Below are positions 1 through 7,000 of a stretch of DNA of 10,000 nt, piece after piece. The notes beneath the pieces are model-generated. The model was not told the DNA's origin. It made no database searches and saw only the letters and a program-made list of their open reading frames with translations. The stretch comes from Neocallimastix lanati (nom. inval.). Taxonomy: Eukaryota > Neocallimastigomycota > Neocallimastigomycetes > Neocallimastigales > Neocallimastigaceae. The position numbers and the translations under genes were made by a program. Positions within the stretch are counted from its first letter, which is position 1, and every line of letters starts with the position of its first letter. Where the stretch lies: contig JACVTC010000005.1 in assembly GCA_016946835.1 (NCBI GenBank), positions 2,242,501 to 2,252,500 of the forward strand, given 5' to 3'.

Positions 1-90
1 CTATTAAAAAAAAAATAATAATAATAAAATAAAATGCAAATGGTAATAATTGAAATTGATTTATTTTATTTTATAAAAAAAAAAACTCAC
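1..90 (-). other. Intron 1 of the zinc-ribbon gene
   Basis: Read on the minus strand, the stretch opens with a GTGAGT donor (90-85) and is then almost only A and T. It reaches a run of T followed by AATAG, whose AG lies at positions 2-1. There is no other AG on this strand between the donor and the edge. The first acceptor therefore sits exactly at the window boundary and gives a 90-nt phase-0 intron. A short AT-rich intron is typical of fungi. The next exon is not visible, so the acceptor is inferred. Confidence 0.55.
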
Positions 91-258
91 TGGAAGTTCA
101 TGACCATGTATACAAACTAAATGTCCTTGTAGATTTTTTCTAAATTTTGTAGTTTTACATCTTGGACATATAATTTTTTTCTTGTTAAGATTTTGTGAAG
201 ATTGCGACTGAGTTTGTGATAAATGCTGTAAATATTCTATTGAAAATTGAGATGACAT
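91..258 (-). CDS. First exon (N-terminal part) of an Rrn7/TAF1B-type zinc-ribbon protein
   Basis: This is the start of a gene that continues off the left edge. The exon encodes 56 residues: a Q/S-rich leader (residues 1-25), a KKK patch, then a zinc ribbon with C31-x2-C34, C49 and H53 (CPRC ... CIHGH). The spacing, and the Gly-His pair closing the ribbon, match the N-terminal ribbon of fungal Rrn7 (TAF1B in animals). That protein is a TFIIB-like subunit of the core factor that recruits RNA polymerase I to rDNA. The ATG is at 256-258, with A-rich sequence upstream. The exon ends after a complete codon (CCA at 93-91) because a canonical GTGAGT donor follows at 90-85. Without splicing, the frame runs into poly-T and stops within about ten codons. 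The cyclin-fold domains that would confirm the family lie outside the window, so another zinc-ribbon protein remains possible. Confidence 0.6.
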
Positions 259-291
259 TTTTATTTTAAATTATATAATTAAATATGAAGA

Positions 292-322
292 TTTTTTTTT
301 TTTATATATATATATATATATA
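292..322. repeat. T12 tract followed by (TA)10 microsatellite
   Basis: Twelve T (292-303) run directly into ten TA dinucleotides (303-322). The run lies about 35 bp upstream of the zinc-ribbon start codon. It could act as a nucleosome-excluding poly(dA:dT) promoter element, or it may only be background of an extremely AT-rich genome. Confidence 0.8.
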
Positions 323-804
323 TTTATTTCATAAGAAATTTTTATAAAATTCTTTGGCCTTAAATGTTATAAATATTTTAGAATAATTAATTTATATTAT
401 TTATAATTTACATCACTATTAAAAATTGAAATTTCATTTTTAATAAAAAATTAGAATTTCATTTCTTTTATTAATTTATATTTTTACTTAATATATATAA
501 GAAAGTTTTAATATATGATTTTTAGGCTAATATATTATAATAATTTTAATTTTTTTATTATTTTATTTTTAAATTAAAATAAAAATTTATAAAATATAAA
601 TTTTTACTGAAATTTTTATATACATAATTTATTTATAAAACAATAAAAATTCATATTTATTAAAGTTTATAATTAATCATAATAATAAACCTATTTTTCA
701 TAAGTTATTATAAATCAATATTAATTTATCCATGTGTAAATTTTAAAATAAATTTAATCTTTATAAGTAAAATAAAATATTTATATTAATAAACTTTTTT
801 AAAT

Positions 805-825
805 AAAAAAAAAAAAAAAAAAAAA
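805..825. repeat. A21 homopolymer
   Basis: Uninterrupted run of 21 A, 70 bp upstream of the TATA-like box of the large gene. Long poly(dA:dT) tracts often mark nucleosome-depleted promoters in fungi. The exact length is prone to sequencing error. Confidence 0.8.
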
Positions 826-895
826 TGATTTGATTTTATGATGATATTAAAAAGTATTTTTTTATATAATTAAATGTAAAACTTCCTCTTTTCAC

Positions 896-903
896 TATAA
901 AAG
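896..903 (+). promoter_or_regulatory. TATA-like box of the heptad-repeat gene
   Basis: TATAAAAG sits in a locally less AT-biased context (CTTCCTCTTTTCAC precedes it), about 190 bp upstream of the ATG at 1093. A match to the TATA consensus carries little weight in DNA this AT-rich. Its support is position and the neighbouring palindrome. The transcription start is not determined. Confidence 0.35.
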
Positions 904-916
904 ATATTAAAGTAAA

Positions 917-930
917 ATACTTTAAAGTAT
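917..930. promoter_or_regulatory. 14-bp perfect palindrome near the TATA-like box
   Basis: ATACTTTAAAGTAT is its own reverse complement. It lies 13 bp downstream of the TATA-like box and about 160 bp before the start codon. A dimeric regulator could bind it, but AT-rich palindromes of this length also arise by chance, so no factor is proposed. Confidence 0.3.
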
Positions 931-944
931 AATCCACCGAAGCA

Positions 945-953
945 ATGATTTAA
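945..953 (+). other. Minimal upstream ORF (Met-Ile-stop)
   Basis: ATG ATT TAA, in a GAAGCA context, lies 148 bp before the main ATG and downstream of the TATA-like box. If transcription starts near that box, this uORF would be in the 5' leader and could lower initiation at the main ATG. A second identical one follows at 994. Confidence 0.3.
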
Positions 954-959
954 AATAAA

Positions 960-983
960 AAATAAATAAATAAATAAATAAAT
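960..983. repeat. (AAAT)6 microsatellite in the 5' leader region
   Basis: Six uninterrupted AAAT units lie between the two minimal upstream ORFs. The repeat carries no coding information in this position. Confidence 0.8.
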
Positions 984-993
984 ATTATAATAA

Positions 994-1002
994 ATGATTT
1001 AA
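994..1002 (+). other. Second minimal upstream ORF (Met-Ile-stop)
   Basis: ATG ATT TAA again, with AAA immediately upstream. Its stop at 1000-1002 is also the in-frame stop that bounds the large reading frame on its 5' side. A scanning ribosome would meet two identical minimal uORFs before the main ATG, provided the mRNA includes them. A possible splice acceptor at 1011-1018 (TATTACAG) could remove both. Confidence 0.3.
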
Positions 1003-1092
1003 TTTTTGATTATTACAGAAATTTACCTGGTTTCAAAGTATATTAAAGTATTATTTTATAATTATTTTATAATACATTACACCAGATTAATA

Positions 1093-4000
1093 ATGGAAAC
1101 CCTTATTAAATCTTTATCAAATAATAGTTTTTCTTGGGAAATTTTAAATGTAAATATTGTAAATAATGGCAATTCAAATATTAAAAATAATGAAAATGAA
1201 TCAAATTATATTCAACAGGAAGCAACCCTCAATATTCTTTTACATTTAAAAGAAAATAAAAAAAAGGATAAAAACAATGATAATTATAATATTGAAAAGT
1301 TTGATCTCCAAGAATATATTAAGATAAATGATAGAAACGAAGATGAAACAGTACCAATTTTAGAATTAGATAATGTGAAAAAGAAAATAGAGGAACAAAA
1401 TAATCTAATAAATGAATTAATGAACCAAAAGAATGATTTAATAAATGAATTAAATAATTGTAAGAAAAAATTGGAAGATCAAAAAGTAATAATAGAAATA
1501 GCAGAAAATAAGGACTTGGAAACGGAAGAATTAATGAAAGAAATAGAGCAATATAAAAATATAATAGATCAACAAGAAAAACAAATAAAGGATATGAAAA
1601 TAAAAGATGACCAGGAAAATTCATTAATATATACCAATGAAGATTCAGATGAAGATACAGATGAAAATAAAGATGAAGATATATATTTAACTAAAGAGGA
1701 TCTTCAACCATCAGAAAGGGAGGAATTGGTCAGAGGATTAGAAAATCAAGAAAGATTAGTTGAAGAGTTAGAACGTATTAGAGAAGAACAGAGAAAAAAA
1801 GAGCTATTGGAAAACGAAAAATTAAAAAAGCAAATAAAAAACTTACAAGATTTACAACTGAAATATGAGGAACAGGAAAAAAATGGCTTATTACTAAAAC
1901 AAAAAGAGCAAGAAATTATAAAACAAATACAAGATGAATATGAAAAACAAAATAATTTAATGAGAGAAAGAGAAATAGAGCAAAATAAATTGAAAGAAAA
2001 GATGGAGCAAGAAAAAGAAAAGATGGATCAGCAAAATGAAGAATTGAAGCAAAAAAAAGAAAATATTGAACAAGAAAAAGAAAACATTGAACAAGAAAAA
2101 GAAAACATTGAACAAGAAAAAGAAAAATTAGAACAAGAAAAAGAAAATATAGAAAAAGAAAAAGAAAATATTGAACAAGAAAAAGAAAATATTGAACAAG
2201 AAAAGGAAAATATAGAAAAAGAAAAAGAAAATATTGAGCAAGAAAAAGGAGAGATAGAACAGGAAAAAGAAAAGATAGAACAAGAAAAAGAAGAAATAAA
2301 ACAAGAAAAAGAAGAAATAAAACAAGAAAAAGAAGATATAAAACAAGAAAAAGAAGATATAAAACAAGAAAAAGAAGAAATAAAACAAGAAAAAGAAGAA
2401 ATAAAACAAGAAAAGGAAGATATAAAACAAGAAAAAGAAAAATTAGGAAAAGAAAAAGAAAATATTGAACAAGAAAAAGAAAAATTAGGAAAAGAAAAAG
2501 AAGATATAAAACAAGAAAAAGAAGATATAAAACAAGAAAAGGAAGATATAAAACAAGAAAAGGAAGATATAAAACAAGAAAAAGAAGATATAAAACAAGA
2601 AAAAGAAGATATAAAGCAAGAAAAGGAAGATATAAAACAAGAAAAAGAAGATATAAAACAAGAAAAAGAAAATATTGAACAAGAAAAAGAAAAGATTGAA
2701 CAAGAAAAAGAAAAGATTGAACAAGAAAAAGAAGATATAAAACAAGAAAAGGAAGATATAAAACAAGAAAAGGAAGATATAAAACAAGAAAAGGAAGATA
2801 TAAAACAAGAAAAAGAAGATATAAAACAAGAAAAAGAAGATATAAAGCAAGAAAAGGAAGATATAAAACAAGAAAAAGAAGATATAAAGCAAGAAAAGGA
2901 AGATATAAAACAAGAAAAAGAAGATATAAAACAAGAAAAAGAAAATATTGAACAAGAAAAAGAAAAGATTGAACAAGAAAAAGAAGATATAAAACAAGAA
3001 AAGGAAGATATAAAACAAGAAAAAGAAAAATTAGGAAAAGAAAAAGAAAATATTGAACAAGAAAAAGAAAATATTGAACAAGAAAAAGAAAATATTGAAC
3101 AAGAAAAAGAAAATATTGAACAAGAAAAAGATAATATTGAACAAGAAAAAGAAAATATTGAACAAGAAAAAAAAAATATAGAAAAAGAAAAAGAAAATAT
3201 TGAGCAAGAAAAAGAAAATATAGAAAAAGAAAAAGAAAATATTGAGCAAGAAAAAGAAAACATTGAACAAGAAAAAGAAAATATTGAGCAAGAAAAAGAA
3301 AATATAAAACAAGAAAAAGAAAATATAAAACAAGAAAAAGAAAATATTGAGCAAGAAAAAGATGAAATGAAAGAAGAAAAAGAAAATATTGAACAAGAAA
3401 AAGGAGAGATAAAACAAGAAAAAGAAAATATTGAGCAAGAAAAGGAAAATATTGAACAAGAAAAGGAAAATATTGAGCAAGAAAAAAAAGATATACAGCA
3501 GGAAAAAGAAAATATTGAACAAGAAAAAGAAGATATACAACAGGAAAAAGATAATATTGAACAAGAAAAAGAAGATATACAACAGGAAAAAGATAATATT
3601 GAACAAGAAAAAGAAGATATAAAACAAGAAAAAGAAAATATTGAACAAGAAAAAAAAGATATACAGCAAGAAAAAGAAAAGATGGAACAAGAAAAAGAAA
3701 AGATGGAACACGAAAAAGATGATATAAAACAAGAAAAGGAAGATATAAAACAAGAAAAGGAAGATATAAAACAAGAAAAAGAAGATATAAAACAAGAAAA
3801 AGATGATATAAAACAAGAAAAAGAAGATATAAAACAAGAAAAAGAAGATATAAAACAAGAAAAAGAAGAAATAAAACAAGAAAAAGAAGAAATAAAACAA
3901 GAAAAAGACGAAATAAAACAAGAAAAAGAAGATATAAAACAAGAAAAAGAAGATATAAAACAAGAAAAAGAAGATATAAAACAAGAAAAAGAAGATATAA

Positions 4001-7000
4001 AACAAGAAAAGGAAGATATAAAACAAGAAAAAGAAAAATTAGGAAAAGAAAAAGAAAATATTGAACAAGAAAAAGAAGATATAAAGCAAGAAAAAGAAAA
4101 TATTAAACAAGAAAAGAAAAAGATTGAACAAGAAAAAGAAAATATTGAACAAGAAAAAGATGATATTGAACAAGAAAAAGAAAATATTGAGCAAGAAAAA
4201 GAAGATATAAAACAAGAAAAAGAAAAGATTAATCAAGAAAAAGAAAATATTGAACGAGAAAAAGATAATATTGAGCAAGAAAAGGAAAATATTAAACAAG
4301 AAAAAGATGATATACAGCAGGAAAAAGAAAATATTGAACAAGAAAAAGAAGATATACAGCAAGAAAAGGAAAAAGTTAAACAAGAAAAGGAAAAAATTGA
4401 GCAAGAAAAAGAAGATATACAGCAGGAAAAAGAAAATATTGAGCAAGAAAAAGAAGATATACAGCAAGAAAAAAATAATATTGAACAAGAAAAAGAAAAT
4501 ATTGAGCAAGAAAAAGAAGATATAAAACAAGAAAAAGAAAATATTGAACAAGAAAAAGAAGATATACAGCAAGAAAAAGATAATATTGAACAAGAAAAAG
4601 AAAAGATTAATCAAGAAAAAGAAGATATAAAACAAGAAAAAGAAAAGATTAATCAAGAAAAAGAAAATATTGAACATGAAAAAGATAATATTGAACAAGA
4701 AAAGGAAGATATAAAACAAGAAAAAGAAAATATAAAACAAGAAAAAGAAGAAATAAAGCAAGAAAAGGAAGATTTAAAACAAGAAAAAGAAGATATAGAA
4801 AAAGAAAAAGAAAATATAGAAAAAGAAAAAGAAAATATAGAAAAAGAAAAAGAAAATATAGAAAAAGAAAATGAAAATATTGAACAAGAAAAAGAAAATA
4901 TAGAAAAAGAAAAAGGAGAGATAAAACAAGAAAAAGGAGAAATAAAACAAGAAAAGGAAGATATAAAACAAGAAAAAGAAGATATAAAACAAGAAAAAGA
5001 AGATATAAAACAAGAAAAGGAAGATATAAAACAAGAAAAGGAAGATATAAAGCAAGAAAAAGAAGATATAAAACAAGAAAAAGAAGATATAAAACAAGAA
5101 AAGGAAGACATTAAACAAGAAAAAGAAAAATTAGGAAAAGAAAAAGAAAATATTGAACAAGAAAAAGAAAATATAAAACAAGAGAAAGAAAATATAAAAC
5201 AAGAAAAAGAAGATATAAAACAAGAAAAAGAAGATATAAAACAAGAAAAAGAAGATATAAAACAAGAAAAAGAAGACATAAAACAAGAAAAAGAAGATAT
5301 AAAACAAGAAAAAGAAGATATAAAACAAGAAAAGGAAGATATTAAACAAGAAAAAGAAAAATTAGGAAAAGAAAAAGAAAATATTGAACAAGAAAAAGAA
5401 GATATAAAACAAGAAAAAGAAGATATAAAACAAGAAAAAGAAGATATAAAACAAGAAAAAGAAGATATAAAACAAGAAAAGGAAGATATTAAACAAGAAA
5501 AAGAAAAATTAGGAAAAGAAAAAGAAAATATTGAACAAGAAAAAGAAGATATAAAACAAGAGAAAGAAAATATAAAACAAGAAAAAGAAAATATTGAACA
5601 AGAAAAAGAAAATATTAAACGAGAAAAAGAAGATATACAGCAAGAAAAAGAAGATATAGAGCAAGAAAAAGAAAATATTGAACAAGAAAAAGAAAATATT
5701 GAACAAGAAAAAGAAAATATTGAACAAGAAAAAGAAAATATTGAACAAGAAAAAGAAAATATTGAACAAGAAAAAGAAAATATTGAACAAGAAAAAGAAA
5801 ATATTAAGCAAGAAAAAGAAGACATAAAACAAGAAAAAGAAAAGATTAATCAAGAAAAAGAAAATATTGAACGAGAAAAAGAAAATATTGAACAAGAAAA
5901 AAATAATATTGAACAAGAAAAAGAAAGTATTGAGCAGGAAAAAGAAAACATTGAACAAGAAAAAGAAAATATTGAACAAGAAAAAGAGGATATAAAACAA
6001 GAAAAAGAAAATATTGAACAAGAAAAGGAAGAGATAAAACAAGAAAAAGAAAATATTGAACAAGAAAAAGAAAAGATTAATCAAGAAAAAGAAAATATTG
6101 AACAAGAAAAAGAAAATATTGAACAAGAAAAGGAAGAGATAAAACAAGAAAAAGAAAATATTAACCAAGAAAAAGAAAATATTGACCAAGAAAAAGAAAA
6201 TATTGACCAAGAAAAAGAAAATATTAATCAAGAAAAAGAAAATATTGAACAAGAAAAAGAAGATATAAAACAAGAAAAAGAAGATATAAAACAAGAAAAA
6301 GAAATTATTGAACAAGAAAAAGAAGATATAAAACAAGAAAAAGAAGATATAAAACAAGAAAAAGAAAATATTGAACAAGAAAAAGAAAATATTGAACAAG
6401 AAAAAGAAAATATTGAACAAGAAAAAGAAAATATTGAACAAGAAAAAGAAAATATTGAACAAGAAAAAGAAAATATTGAACAAGAAAAAGAAAAGATTAA
6501 TCAAGAAAAAGAAAAGATTAATCAAGAGAAAGAAAATATTGAACAAGAAAAAGAAAATATTGAACAAGAAAAGGAAGAGATAAAGCAAGAAAAAGAAAAT
6601 ATTGAACGAGAAAAAGATAATATTGAGCAAGAAAAAGAAAATATTAATCAAGAAAAAGAAAATATTGAACAAGAAAAAGAAGATATAAAACAAGAAAAAG
6701 AAAATATTGAACAAGAAAAAGAAGATATTAATCAAGAAAAAGAAAATATTGAACAAGAAAAAGAAAATATTGAACAAGAAAAAGAAAATATTGAACAAGA
6801 AAAAGAAAATATTGAACAAGAAAAAGAAAATATTAATCAAGAAAAAGAAAATATTGAACAAGAAAAAGAAAATATTAATCAAGAAAAAGAAAAGATTAAT
6901 CAAGAAAAAGAAGATATTAAACAAGAAAAAGAAAAGATAGAACAAGAAAAAGATGAAATGAAAGAAGATAAGGAAAAAATGGAACAAGAAAAAGATGAAA

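Larger units (their letters stand above)
259..1092. other. Divergent intergenic region, very AT-rich
   Basis: This region separates the minus-strand zinc-ribbon gene from the plus-strand heptad-repeat gene and must hold both promoters. It is nearly all A and T, and I see no convincing ORF or RNA gene in it. Listed separately are the T12/(TA)10 run, the A21 tract, a TATA-like box, a 14-bp palindrome, two three-codon upstream ORFs and a tetranucleotide repeat. The least AT-biased stretch is around 885-945, just before the large gene, which suits a core promoter or 5' leader. Confidence 0.6.

Noticed and set aside
1006-1092. Start of the giant protein at a TTG codon (1006)
   Set aside because: There is no ATG before 1093 in this frame. 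A non-ATG start is unlikely in a eukaryote, so the first ATG was chosen.
1319-1624. Minus-strand 101-residue hydrophobic frame
   Set aside because: It is antisense to the coiled-coil coding region. Its leucine/phenylalanine richness is the complement of Glu/Lys codons.
3431-6940. Plus-strand K/I/L/N-rich frames inside the array
   Set aside because: These are out-of-frame readings of the same 21-bp units and end wherever the unit type changes.
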